Of a stretch of 64,000 nt of DNA, positions 1-7,495 are shown one piece after another. Position numbers and translations under genes: made by a program. Below the pieces are notes generated by a model. The model did not search any database. It was given only the letters and a program-made list of their open reading frames with translations, and was not told where the DNA came from. The first letter of the stretch is position 1. Every line of letters begins with the position of its first letter. This DNA comes from Caldifarciminota bacterium (GTDB lineage Bacteria; Hydrothermota; Tepidihabitantia; SM23-42): the NCBI GenBank assembly GCA_027026255.1, contig JALVOT010000018.1, positions 124,001-188,000 of the forward strand. The letters run 5' to 3'.

Positions 1-170
1 AATTCTCCTTCTACAAGCATAGTTCTAAAGAGGTTCTTTAATATGTTTAAAACCCTGTTTTTAAAAAAGATAAAAGACTGATTATCATTTATATCTATAT
101 TCCATCTTCTGTTGAAATTTTTTATCTTCCTCTTTAAAGATTTTATCTCTGGCTTCTTTGTTTTTTTCAT
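1..170 (-). CDS. N-terminal part of an unidentified protein, cut by the window edge
   Basis: An open frame begins with ATG at 170 on the minus strand and runs to the window edge without a stop, giving at least 56 residues. The N-terminus is very basic (MKKTKKPEIKSLKRK), followed by a segment containing FKNRVLNIL. The start lies 10 nt after the stop of the DUF1828-like gene, so it is probably the fourth gene of the same operon. I do not recognise the family. The FKNR-type helix is only faintly reminiscent of helical abortive-infection domains, which is inference. Composition is as AT-rich as the rest of the operon. Confidence 0.5.
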   Translation of the reverse strand, partial: MKKTKKPEIKSLKRKIKNFNRRWNIDINDNQSFIFFKNRVLNILKNLFRTMLVEGE

Positions 171-180
171 CTTTAACTTC

Positions 181-945
181 CTATAACGCAAGTTCCTCAA
201 CATAATCATCTCTTCGACTCCAAATCAAAGATTTTATATTATACCGCTCAAGTGCACTTATCAAGTCAGGATTTATCGGTTGTACTATATCATTTAAAAC
301 TCCATAAGCGGTAGAATCAGAAGCTCTTACTTCTTTTGTATCTGTCCATGAAAATATTAAAGATGTGATGTTCTGGCGATTAGGGCGATTTATAGCTCTT
401 AATATCCTCTCTGGTTTTGTTTTTGACGCTGGAATTACAAAATCAAAGAAATGCATAAATCCACTTCTTCCTGTGAAATTCACTGAGGGGGTAAAACGAA
501 TTTCATTAAGTTTGAGGTATTTTTCAACATCTTCTCTAAAGATACTTGCTACCATTGGAGCAGCCATTACAAAAAGGTCGTTTATAGATAGTATTGCTTG
601 GATAAGATTATGTTTTTTTTGAGGAAAATTGTCGGGTCTTGCCTTTACAACAAGCTCATCTTCCATAAGACGAACACCAAAGCCATTTAATATTGAGTGA
701 AGCATTTGTTTCCTCTTTTCTGTTGTAAATTCACATCCACTTAACTTGAGGTCTGCTATAGTATACCCGTCATCTGTTAAAATAATTCCTCCATCTGACT
801 TTTTTACATATATTCGCAAGTGGTCATTATGTCTATCAAGAAAAGGAGTTGTAATTTCACAAATGCCATTTATATCTTCTACATTAATTTTTTCCCGAAG
901 CCATTCAATATAAGCATTAACCAAATCCTGACAATATTTTATCAT
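181..945 (-). CDS. DUF1828/DUF1829 domain protein
   Basis: This 254-residue protein has the layout of the DUF1828 (N-terminal) plus DUF1829 (C-terminal) family. The N-terminal part has the TPFLDRHNDHLRIYV and DDGYTIADL segments, and the C-terminal part has FDFVIPASK and the FSWTDTKE region. No signal peptide or membrane segment is seen. Its function is not known; members are found on prophages and in defence-like loci. The start overlaps the preceding gene by 4 nt (ATGA), so translation is probably coupled. It is the third gene of the helicase-nuclease operon. Family assignment is from remembered motifs, not a search. Confidence 0.75.
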   Translation of the reverse strand: MIKYCQDLVNAYIEWLREKINVEDINGICEITTPFLDRHNDHLRIYVKKSDGGIILTDDGYTIADLKLSGCEFTTEKRKQMLHSILNGFGVRLMEDELVVKARPDNFPQKKHNLIQAILSINDLFVMAAPMVASIFREDVEKYLKLNEIRFTPSVNFTGRSGFMHFFDFVIPASKTKPERILRAINRPNRQNITSLIFSWTDTKEVRASDSTAYGVLNDIVQPINPDLISALERYNIKSLIWSRRDDYVEELAL

Positions 946-1439
946 ATAAACAACCCCTTTTGTATTGCAGGTGGTTCAATAATATTACAGTAACGAAAAA
1001 AGTCTTCTAAAGTTCTAAAGAGGTCCCCTGTATTAGGGAATTTATCAGACGGGGCAGGTATTGCCCATTTATCCATAAAGCCTTCTACATATAGATGTAA
1101 ATGGGGACACTGTATAGTCTGCCCATTATACGGAGTAAGATAGGGTAAAGGGATTGAAGTAACTTCTGGATTTGTATGAGGAGAACCATCAATATCAAGC
1201 CGTACAAGAATAATTATCTTACGGTAGCGTTCTTGATAGGTACATTTGGTAAGTCTGATTCTCCCTTTTTTATTAACATCTATTAAAAAAGATTCCATTT
1301 CATTAATTGAAACAATAGGTATGGTTAAAATTTCTCCAGCAGGGGGGAAATTATAATAAGTGTCCGTAGTTTTCTTCTTCTGTATAGAAATTAAGACGTC
1401 TGCTTCACTTTGAGTTAACATCTTTACTTCCGTATTCAT
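942..1439 (-). CDS. Small protein between helicase-nuclease and DUF1828 protein (possibly DUF6978-like)
   Basis: This 165-residue soluble protein has a conserved-looking core (YRKIIILVRLDIDGSPHTNP, then CPHLHLYVEGFMDKWAIP) and an ending that includes DLFRTLEDFFRYCNI. I recall a family of unknown function (DUF6978) with such His-containing segments that co-occurs with DUF1828 proteins, but the assignment is tentative. It overlaps the helicase gene by 35 nt and the DUF1828 gene by 4 nt, which indicates one co-translated operon. The position suggests a partner or regulator of the helicase-nuclease. No catalytic motif is evident. Confidence 0.65.
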   Translation of the reverse strand: MNTEVKMLTQSEADVLISIQKKKTTDTYYNFPPAGEILTIPIVSINEMESFLIDVNKKGRIRLTKCTYQERYRKIIILVRLDIDGSPHTNPEVTSIPLPYLTPYNGQTIQCPHLHLYVEGFMDKWAIPAPSDKFPNTGDLFRTLEDFFRYCNIIEPPAIQKGLFI

Positions 1440-4044
1440 AAATTGCCTCTTTAATTTTATTTATATTTACCACCCCTATTTCATCTTTATCAGTAAATAA
1501 AATTTCATATTTCAGTTTATCTGGATTTAAACTTTCAATCTCTCTGACCTTTGCGGCTTTTAATCCATTTTCACCATCTATTTCATCTTTTTTAAGCTTT
1601 TCCATTTTTATTTCTACAATTATCATCTTTCCGTTTTTCTTTCTTATCAAAAAATCAGGAAAATAAGGATGATATTTATTATCTTTACCTTTATATTCAA
1701 AAAAGAAGTCTGTTTTATCGGTATCAGTTATTGCTCCTGTAAAGTAAATGTCTTCAATATCTGCAGGGTCTTCATTTAACATATTTAATAGGTTGATAAA
1801 AAAGTCTTTTTCTGGATTTGAATCAAAATTATAAGGAGAATAGTGGAAACCAAGTTCTAATTGGTACCATCCTTTATTCTGTTTTTTAAAATTTTCATAT
1901 CTCAGGAGAAGATTTTGTTTATCCTTATGGTATACAATTTCTGTTACATAAAATGTCTCCCCCCTTTTTTCTTCTTTGCTAAAACTTTTAGGTTTAATCA
2001 AAGCAAGTGCGACTTCAATTTCTTCTTCTGTTATAGTATAATTTTTAAGATTTTCTTCCAGTTGTTTTTTTATCTCAAAAGCGTGGCTTTCAGGAATTTC
2101 TTCCTCTGGATATAGGTTTTTTAATTTTTCATAAATCATCATAAGGGGCAATCTATATAGTAATGAAAGTTCAACAGCGAAGGTGTAAGTATCAACAAAA
2201 TTTTCCTTTATTACAAATTTTTCATCTTTCTGGGTTATCAATACTCCTCTTCTATCCGGAATGTCCTTTAAATCATAAATAATTTTCTTGAATCCTTCGG
2301 TTGTAATTGCTGGTTTTTTTAGTTTTATTTGTTTAAAATCTACTTTCTTATCAAAAGGAACAACCTTTCTTATTTTCTTTTTAAGAAGGACAGGGGGAAT
2401 TACAATTTTTCTTAAAATTAACCTTTCTTTTCTAAAATCAGGGGAGGTTAAATTTAATTCCTGAAGTGTTTCTCCATAAATTTCTTTTAATTCAGAATCT
2501 AAAATTTCTACATTAGCCTTGGATAAATATATTTTCGCTTTATAAATATTTCCGGGTGTTTGTCTCAAACAGCGAGAAGCAGCTTGAAGGCAGAAATTAG
2601 TGCTAGTTTTAAGTTTTCTTGCCAAAGCCGTTGCATATAAGGAAAGGCAGTTCCAGCCTTCTGTTCCTTTATTTACAAGAAGAAAAACTCTGTAGGGTAT
2701 GTGAGGATCATTTATTCTATTATCAAACAGGTCTTTTATTTCATTTTTTGATTCGTTGTGTACTTCCAAAACAATGGATGGGTTTTCCCCTATTTCTACT
2801 AATGTTTTTTCTACAATTGGTTTAGCATTTCGCAAATCTTCTATTTTAGGAAAATAAAGAGCCAGTTTTGATGGACTACCATCATAAATTTTCACATATT
2901 TATAATTTTTAAAGAAATCAGTAATCACATCATGGATGAAATATTCATCTTTAACATCAGGATATGCAACAATATTGCCTTTTACATCCTTTAGTATACC
3001 ATCTTTTATCCCCTGGGATAAACCATACCAGTAGATTACATCTTTTAAAATTTGTTTTTTATAATAAGGCGTGCCTGTGGTATTAATTACAATTAACAGA
3101 TTAGTTCGTTCGGCGAGATAATTTACTGTTTGACGGACTCTTTTCAATTCTTTCCCAAGCTTCATCCCATAAGTATGGTGGGCCTCATCAGAGAATATGG
3201 CGAGATTAGATAAAGAAGTAATTGTTTGGAGTCTTTGATTTGCTATCAATTCTTTTCTATCTTCTGTTGCTCTTTCTTCTTTCTTAAACAAGTTATTTTT
3301 AATATTTTCCTTTCTGAGCATTATTTTTTCTGTATTCGAGATAACTATATTATAACTGCTTCCTTTAATTATAGGAATACCCTTTTCTCCGTCTCTTGTG
3401 TAGGTAAATTTAACTGATGTTATAAATTCTTTATATAATCGCGGGGGGAGGATTTTTTCATAAGGGATGTCAGAAAGCTCTTTTAATGCACCTAATATGG
3501 TTTTTCCAGGAGCAAAGACTAATACATTTTTAACAAAATTTGATTTTTCAGAATAATTAAGTGCCATTACAAATTCTGTAGCAATAATTGTTCCGATTAG
3601 AATGGTCTTTCCTGCTCCCATTGCTAAAGCTAATATATAACTTGGGTATTCTAGTAAAAGTGTTTCTCTAAGGGATTCCAATCTATATTGTCTAACAAAA
3701 TCATCATCCGATTTTATTTTTTTAAATATTAGATCTATATCACCTTTACTTAGAATTTTTATTAAATCTTCCTGAGAAATGTTAATGTTTAAAGCTTTAA
3801 AAAGTTCTGCAGGATTTTCATAGAGTTGTTCATATAAATCAAAAATATGAGGAGTTCCTTTAACGAGTCTCAAATACCAGTATGTTTCGAGCGCTTCAAA
3901 TTGTGCTTTTCTTAAAAACCGCAAATTTTTTATCTTTGGATTAAAATTGAAATCAAAGATTTCGGATATTGTAGGAAAATCGGATTGATAATTGTTTTTC
4001 CGCCATTCAAGTACTTTTGATTTTAATATACTATACAGAGTCAT
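1405..4044 (-). CDS. Type III restriction-like DEAD/DEAH helicase with C-terminal PD-(D/E)XK nuclease
   Basis: This ~880-residue superfamily-2 enzyme has a Walker A motif (GAGKT near residue 147), a DEAH box (SDEAHHTYG), and a motif VI-like QAASRCLRQ. Near the C-terminus, PDFLIRKKNGKMIIVEIK has the D...ExK spacing of a PD-(D/E)XK nuclease. This is the layout of the Res subunit of type III restriction enzymes, but no methyltransferase gene is present on either side. I prefer the ATG at 4044, which follows GGAG by 10 nt; a TTG at 4050 would add two residues. The gene is strikingly AT-rich and heads an operon with two or three small genes. A role in DNA defence is inferred. Confidence 0.85.
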   Translation of the reverse strand: MTLYSILKSKVLEWRKNNYQSDFPTISEIFDFNFNPKIKNLRFLRKAQFEALETYWYLRLVKGTPHIFDLYEQLYENPAELFKALNINISQEDLIKILSKGDIDLIFKKIKSDDDFVRQYRLESLRETLLLEYPSYILALAMGAGKTILIGTIIATEFVMALNYSEKSNFVKNVLVFAPGKTILGALKELSDIPYEKILPPRLYKEFITSVKFTYTRDGEKGIPIIKGSSYNIVISNTEKIMLRKENIKNNLFKKEERATEDRKELIANQRLQTITSLSNLAIFSDEAHHTYGMKLGKELKRVRQTVNYLAERTNLLIVINTTGTPYYKKQILKDVIYWYGLSQGIKDGILKDVKGNIVAYPDVKDEYFIHDVITDFFKNYKYVKIYDGSPSKLALYFPKIEDLRNAKPIVEKTLVEIGENPSIVLEVHNESKNEIKDLFDNRINDPHIPYRVFLLVNKGTEGWNCLSLYATALARKLKTSTNFCLQAASRCLRQTPGNIYKAKIYLSKANVEILDSELKEIYGETLQELNLTSPDFRKERLILRKIVIPPVLLKKKIRKVVPFDKKVDFKQIKLKKPAITTEGFKKIIYDLKDIPDRRGVLITQKDEKFVIKENFVDTYTFAVELSLLYRLPLMMIYEKLKNLYPEEEIPESHAFEIKKQLEENLKNYTITEEEIEVALALIKPKSFSKEEKRGETFYVTEIVYHKDKQNLLLRYENFKKQNKGWYQLELGFHYSPYNFDSNPEKDFFINLLNMLNEDPADIEDIYFTGAITDTDKTDFFFEYKGKDNKYHPYFPDFLIRKKNGKMIIVEIKMEKLKKDEIDGENGLKAAKVREIESLNPDKLKYEILFTDKDEIGVVNINKIKEAIYEYGSKDVNSK

Positions 4045-4185
4045 CGTCAATTAGCTCCATTTCCTAAAAATCCCCACTGTTGGGAATACAAGACTCAGTG
4101 TAGATTCTCCTATTTTGAAAATACCCATGAGACTTAAAGCCACGCCCTTTAAAGTGAAGGAGTTTATTATTATCATCACGGTTAT

Positions 4186-4213
4186 ATAATACTCCTTTTA
4201 AAAATTCTGTCAA
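4186..4213 (-). promoter_or_regulatory. Promoter of the helicase-nuclease operon
   Basis: On the minus strand TTGACA (4208-4213) is followed by a 16-bp spacer and TATTAT (4186-4191). The leader to the helicase start is about 140 nt, much longer than at other promoters here. It contains a small hairpin followed by five Ts near 4061-4081, which could attenuate transcription. Confidence 0.5.
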
Positions 4214-4420
4214 GTAATATTATCTGAAACAAGGAACATGATCTTAAATAATTATGAATATCGCAGGCCAAGTCAGACATCATCCTAATCTTTTTCCCTA
4301 TGCTTTGGCCTCATTGCCATAGCCTCCTTTCATCAATAAATTCTGAACCTCTCAAATTCATCATAATCCAGTCCCCATATATATATATACCGAAAAATCG
4401 CTATTTTTTTACAATTAATT
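4214..4420. other. Gene-free stretch upstream of the helicase operon
   Basis: About 200 bp between the helicase promoter and the secB-containing repeat. It contains a short TA run near 4380-4389 but no supported gene, strong hairpin or promoter. Confidence 0.5.
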
Positions 4421-4944
4421 TACCTTTCCCACATTCCTGAAGCGTCTTTGACGCTTCCTTTAATTCCCTTATTCTTATTATGCAAAAAAATGCATAAATG
4501 TCAAGAATTTTCACTATCTCTTAATAAATTTGTTTGTAAAACGAAAAGGTATGTTTTCCATAACAACTATGTTGGTATCTGTATTGTGTCCAGCACAAGC
4601 GGCGGTAAGTGCATATTCAGTGTCATCTGGTGCACGCATTGTCTGAAATATGGCCAGGTATGCAGACGAAGACTGCTCCTGGCAAAAATGTCAAAGTATG
4701 ATTTCTTCATAGGTTTTTTAATACTATATCTTAAAAGGTAATGCACTTCAATTTCCAGGCCGGGCTTTTCAGCACCTTTTTTAGTACCTTGCAGGGTATA
4801 TATCTGTAATACCTCAATTTCTTGGGGGCCGCTTATTGTGTAACTTGCCTTGTCCTTAATTGAGAGACTGGCTGGAGGCCTGAAGTCTTTCATCAATATT
4901 GCCTTCAGAAATGTCATCTTGATGTCATCAAGGGTCAAACCTTT
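4421..4944. repeat. 524-bp direct repeat, copy A (secB body and 3' flank)
   Basis: This segment aligns without gaps (constant offset of 1803 bp) to 6224-6747 and is nearly identical. It covers all but the first ~16 codons of secB and about 145 bp downstream. The flank includes a perfect 8-bp hairpin (GAAGCGTC/GACGCTTC, 4439-4457). The end at 4944 falls inside secB, where copy B switches to radC-like sequence. Confidence 0.9.
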
Positions 4945-4992
4945 AATGAAATCTCTATATTCACGCTTTAATGCTTTAGTTTTTTTCATCAT
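4567..4992 (-). CDS. secB: SecB-like chaperone of a toxin-antitoxin-chaperone module
   Basis: This 141-residue protein ends in a SecB-like segment (LHTWPYFRQCVHQM, then LPPLVLDTIQ), recalling the conserved PYAR..V...R..FPPL.L region of SecB. It follows hicB by 9 nt and hicA-hicB overlap, so all three form one operon. In known toxin-antitoxin-chaperone (TAC) systems a SecB-like chaperone stabilises an aggregation-prone antitoxin. It could instead be a housekeeping export chaperone, but the position directly after a HicB with a C-terminal extension favours TAC. A second, 5'-truncated copy lies at 6370. Confidence 0.75.
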   Translation of the reverse strand: MMKKTKALKREYRDFIKGLTLDDIKMTFLKAILMKDFRPPASLSIKDKASYTISGPQEIEVLQIYTLQGTKKGAEKPGLEIEVHYLLRYSIKKPMKKSYFDIFARSSLRLHTWPYFRQCVHQMTLNMHLPPLVLDTIQIPT

Positions 4993-5001
4993 AACCTCGC
5001 A

Positions 5002-5553
5002 TCAGGATTTTATTGTTCCAGGTTCTTCCCATTTCATTTTTGGGATTTTCTTCTTTTCCGATAGTGAATCATATGCAGCCTCTGGTTGGCTGATTCTCAT
5101 AGACTCGTATTTAAATTCGTATTCTGCTTTTGTTCTTTTCTCGATTTTCCATACAGCGGTTTTTATTTCCGTTTTGATTTCTTCCAGAGTTACCCGTTCA
5201 GATAGAAGCGCCAATACCATTTGATTCAGACTAACACCCTCTTTTTTAGCCAGTTTAGCAATATGTCGGTGCAGTGAAGCTGGAATACGAACAAGAAATT
5301 TACCGCTATATTTTTCCATTTCTTCTGGAAGTGGAATTTCTTTACCAATTTCAAGTGCGGATTCAATCCACAACTCTTTCGCTTCTTCAATATTTTTCAT
5401 CAACTCCTCTATTGTATCTCCCTGAGTCATACATCCGGGAAGTTCCTGGATTTCTGCAAAATATCCACCTGCTTCTTCTGGAATAATCCTTATTGTATAT
5501 GGAAGCTTCATATAATCTCTCAGAAGCTTGTTTTTGTCATCTGTGGCTTTCAT
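5002..5553 (-). CDS. hicB: HicB-like antitoxin with RHH domain and C-terminal extension
   Basis: This 183-residue protein has three parts. Residues ~17-65 form a HicB fold (IIPEEAGGYFAEIQELPGC). Residues ~85-120 are a ribbon-helix-helix DNA-binding domain (FLVRIPASLHRHIAKLAKK). Residues ~121-183 are an extra tail rich in Lys, Glu and aromatics (WKIEKRTKAEYEFKYE). Ordinary HicB proteins end soon after the RHH domain. In TAC systems such tails act as chaperone-addiction regions, so this tail may bind the adjacent SecB-like protein (inference). It overlaps hicA by 17 nt. It should repress its own promoter through the palindrome at 5801-5816. Confidence 0.85.
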   Translation of the reverse strand: MKATDDKNKLLRDYMKLPYTIRIIPEEAGGYFAEIQELPGCMTQGDTIEELMKNIEEAKELWIESALEIGKEIPLPEEMEKYSGKFLVRIPASLHRHIAKLAKKEGVSLNQMVLALLSERVTLEEIKTEIKTAVWKIEKRTKAEYEFKYESMRISQPEAAYDSLSEKKKIPKMKWEEPGTIKS

Positions 5554-5788
5554 ACCACTCCTTTAGGTTTAATCTTTCTATAATTCTTCTTAGATAGGTT
5601 CTTTTAACTTTCCTTCCCTTTTTTGCAACCACGATTAAGAATTCTTGTCCCTTTTTGTAGTTGAAATGGTCTCCTTTCACTTTAAATTTCCTCCATCCAA
5701 ACTTGTTGAGAATGAGCTTCACCTCGTTGAATCTCATCTCGGATGGCTTGTGCAGCATCTTTCTGACCAATTTTCTTATCTTTGACAT
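5537..5788 (-). CDS. hicA: HicA-like mRNA interferase toxin
   Basis: This 83-residue basic protein has the HicA double-stranded-RNA-binding-like fold. It carries VKGDHFNYKK, with His41 at the catalytic position of the usual G-S-H motif, and an ILNKFGW segment before it. HicA toxins cleave mRNA and are neutralised by HicB. The -10 box ends 9 nt before the ATG, so the transcript would have almost no leader. Gene order toxin-antitoxin-chaperone matches described TAC modules. Confidence 0.85.
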   Translation of the reverse strand: MSKIRKLVRKMLHKPSEMRFNEVKLILNKFGWRKFKVKGDHFNYKKGQEFLIVVAKKGRKVKRTYLRRIIERLNLKEWYESHR

Positions 5789-5797
5789 TCACATTCC

Positions 5798-5826
5798 ATT
5801 ATACTATATATAGTATCATCTGTCAA
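5798..5826 (-). promoter_or_regulatory. hicA promoter
   Basis: On the minus strand TTGACA (5821-5826), a 17-bp spacer and TATAAT (5798-5803) precede hicA. The spacer is almost filled by a perfect palindrome. Confidence 0.75.
5801..5816. promoter_or_regulatory. 16-bp perfect palindrome, probable HicB operator
   Basis: ATACTATATATAGTAT is a perfect palindrome covering part of the -10 box and most of the spacer of the hicA promoter. Binding of the RHH antitoxin here would block RNA polymerase, as in autoregulated toxin-antitoxin operons. The role is inferred from position. Confidence 0.6.
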
Positions 5827-6146
5827 GAGGAAGATTTTTTCTCAGATAAAACCTCTTTTACGATTCTGCGCGCTATCTCAAATGCTGCTGCAATGCGGAT
5901 GATTTTAACATCACCGAGACCCTTAATTTGCAAAAATTTCTCCAAAGGTTGATTTGCCATTCCTTTAAATGAACCATATTTAGAAAGTATATCTTCTGCG
6001 ATTTTTTCAGCTGATTTCCCTTTAGTACCTGTAGAAATTAAAATTGCCAGGAGTTCAGTATCTGATAATGACTGAGGACCCTCTTCTCGTAGTTTACCAC
6101 CTGGGTGTCGCCATCTTTGCACCTTTTTCCTCCTATATTCTATCAA
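5823..6146 (-). CDS. Stand-alone RadC N-terminal (UPF0758) domain protein
   Basis: This 107-residue protein matches only the N-terminal part of RadC: the LSDTELLAILISTGTKG segment and a helix-hairpin-helix (KFLQIKGLGDVKIIRIAAAFE). It stops just before the JAB/MPN metalloprotease domain that makes up the rest of RadC. It lies directly upstream of the hicA promoter on the same strand. It is either a truncated gene or a domain kept for DNA binding. A 40-bp fragment of it recurs at 6749-6790, joined to the second secB copy. Confidence 0.8.
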   Translation of the reverse strand: MIEYRRKKVQRWRHPGGKLREEGPQSLSDTELLAILISTGTKGKSAEKIAEDILSKYGSFKGMANQPLEKFLQIKGLGDVKIIRIAAAFEIARRIVKEVLSEKKSSS

Positions 6147-6223
6147 TTAAACCTATTCCTGCCCAATCACTCTAATAATCTAATTCCAACCCAAAATCCA
6201 GCATTCGTAATTTTTAATATTCA

Positions 6224-6747
6224 TACCTTTCCCACATTCCTGAAGCGTCTTTGACGCTTCCTTTAATTCCCTTATTCTTATTATGCAAAAAAATGCATAA
6301 ATGTCAAGAATTTTCACTATCTCTTAATAAATTTGTTTGTAAAACAAAAAGGTATGTTTTCCATAACAACTAGGTTGGTATCTGGATGGTATCTAACACA
6401 AGCGGCGGCAAGTGCATATTCAGTGTCATCTGGTGCACGCATTGTCTGAAATATGGCCAGGTATGCAGACGAAGACTGCTCCTGGCAAAAATGTCAAAGT
6501 ATGATTTCTTCATAGGTTTTTTAATAGTATATCTTAAAAGGTAATGCACTTCAATTTCCAGGCCGGGCTTTTCAGCACCTTTTTTAGTACCTTGCAGGGT
6601 ATACATCTGTAATACCTCAATTTCCTGGGGACCGCTTATTGTGTAACTTACCTTGTCCTTAATTGAGAGACTGGCTGGAGGCCTGAAGTCTTTCATCAAT
6701 GTTGCCTTCAGAAATGTCATCTTGATGTCATCAAGGGTCAAACCTTT
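6224..6747. repeat. 524-bp direct repeat, copy B
   Basis: Gap-free, near-identical copy of 4421-4944 in the same orientation, including the 8-bp hairpin at 6242-6260. Its upstream end breaks inside secB and continues as radC-like sequence, so it looks like the remnant of a tandem duplication that later lost its middle. Confidence 0.9.
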
Positions 6748-6790
6748 CAGGAAGTATATATTCTGCGATTTTTTCAGATGATTTCCCTAA
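6370..6790 (-). pseudogene. 5'-truncated secB copy fused to a radC fragment
   Basis: Residues corresponding to SecB from TLDDIKMTF to the normal C-terminus are intact and almost identical to the gene at 4567. The first ~16 codons are replaced by sequence matching radC (6749-6790 against 5980-6020). No ATG is in frame upstream; a TTG at 6741 is the only likely start, and it lacks a well-placed ribosome-binding site. The simplest reading is an ancestral tandem duplication of radC-hicA-hicB-secB with an internal deletion from radC into secB. A short chaperone could still be made, so pseudogene status is probable, not certain. Confidence 0.75.
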
Positions 6791-6873
6791 TACAAAAGGT
6801 ATAATCGCCCAAAACCTAAAGCCGATTATACCCTCTCCTTAGTGTAATTATATTCATTATATTTTGCCTGCCC

Positions 6874-6901
6874 TTGACAATTGATTGATTTTGACTATAA
6901 T
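6874..6901 (+). promoter_or_regulatory. lexA-dinB promoter
   Basis: TTGACA (6874-6879), a 16-bp spacer, then TATAAT (6896-6901). The LexA box lies directly downstream, and GGAGG at 6926-6930 precedes the lexA ATG at 6935. Confidence 0.85.
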
Positions 6902-6907
6902 ATAATG

Positions 6908-6921
6908 TAAACAAATGTTCA
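6908..6921. promoter_or_regulatory. LexA (SOS) box
   Basis: TAAACAAATGTTCA fits the Gram-positive-type LexA operator GAAC-N4-GTTC with one mismatch. It sits between the -10 box and the lexA start, the usual place for autorepression. Confidence 0.75.
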
Positions 6922-6934
6922 CAACGGAGGCATA

Positions 6935-7489
6935 ATGAAGACAAGGCTCAAGATTCTTAAGGCGGTCCAGGATTTTATTGCCGAGAATGGATTCGCTCCA
7001 TCGATCCGGGAGATTGCCCGGCTTGTCGGACTTAAAAGCACCAAGGCAGTCAAGGTTCACCTTGATAATCTGGCAAAACAGGGCCTGATAGAAAAGGTAT
7101 CAGCCCAGGCAAGGGCAATACGGGTCAGACCAAAAGCCCTGCCCATTGTCGGCAGAATCACGGCGGGCCTGCCTGAACTCAGTTTTGAAGAACTTGAAGG
7201 ATATTTTGAACCGGAGAAGTGGCGGGGATGCTTTCTCTTAAAGGTGAAGGGTGACAGTATGATAAACGCCCGCATCTATGACGGCGACCTGGTGGTTGTT
7301 AAACCCACAAAACAGGTCCAGAATAATGATATCATCGTGGCAAACTTAGAAGACGAGACAACCATAAAAAGACTCAAAAAAACAGGCAATACATTTTTCC
7401 TGAAACCGGAGAATGACGCCTATCCCATAATCAAAAAACCATTTGAACCGATCGGCAAGGTTATCGGTGTAATCCGAAGGTTATCTTAG
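6935..7489 (+). CDS. lexA: LexA repressor
   Basis: This 184-residue SOS repressor has an N-terminal winged helix (GFAPSIREIARLVGLKS, residues 19-35) and a C-terminal S24-type self-cleaving domain. The Ala-Gly cleavage site is A77-G78 (GRITAGLPE). The catalytic dyad is Ser108 (KGDSMI) and Lys145 (TTIKRL). RecA-stimulated autocleavage would derepress this operon through the box at 6908-6921. dinB follows after 6 nt, so both are co-transcribed. Length and motifs are normal. Confidence 0.96.
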   Translation: MKTRLKILKAVQDFIAENGFAPSIREIARLVGLKSTKAVKVHLDNLAKQGLIEKVSAQARAIRVRPKALPIVGRITAGLPELSFEELEGYFEPEKWRGCFLLKVKGDSMINARIYDGDLVVVKPTKQVQNNDIIVANLEDETTIKRLKKTGNTFFLKPENDAYPIIKKPFEPIGKVIGVIRRLS

Positions 7490-7495
7490 ATAACT

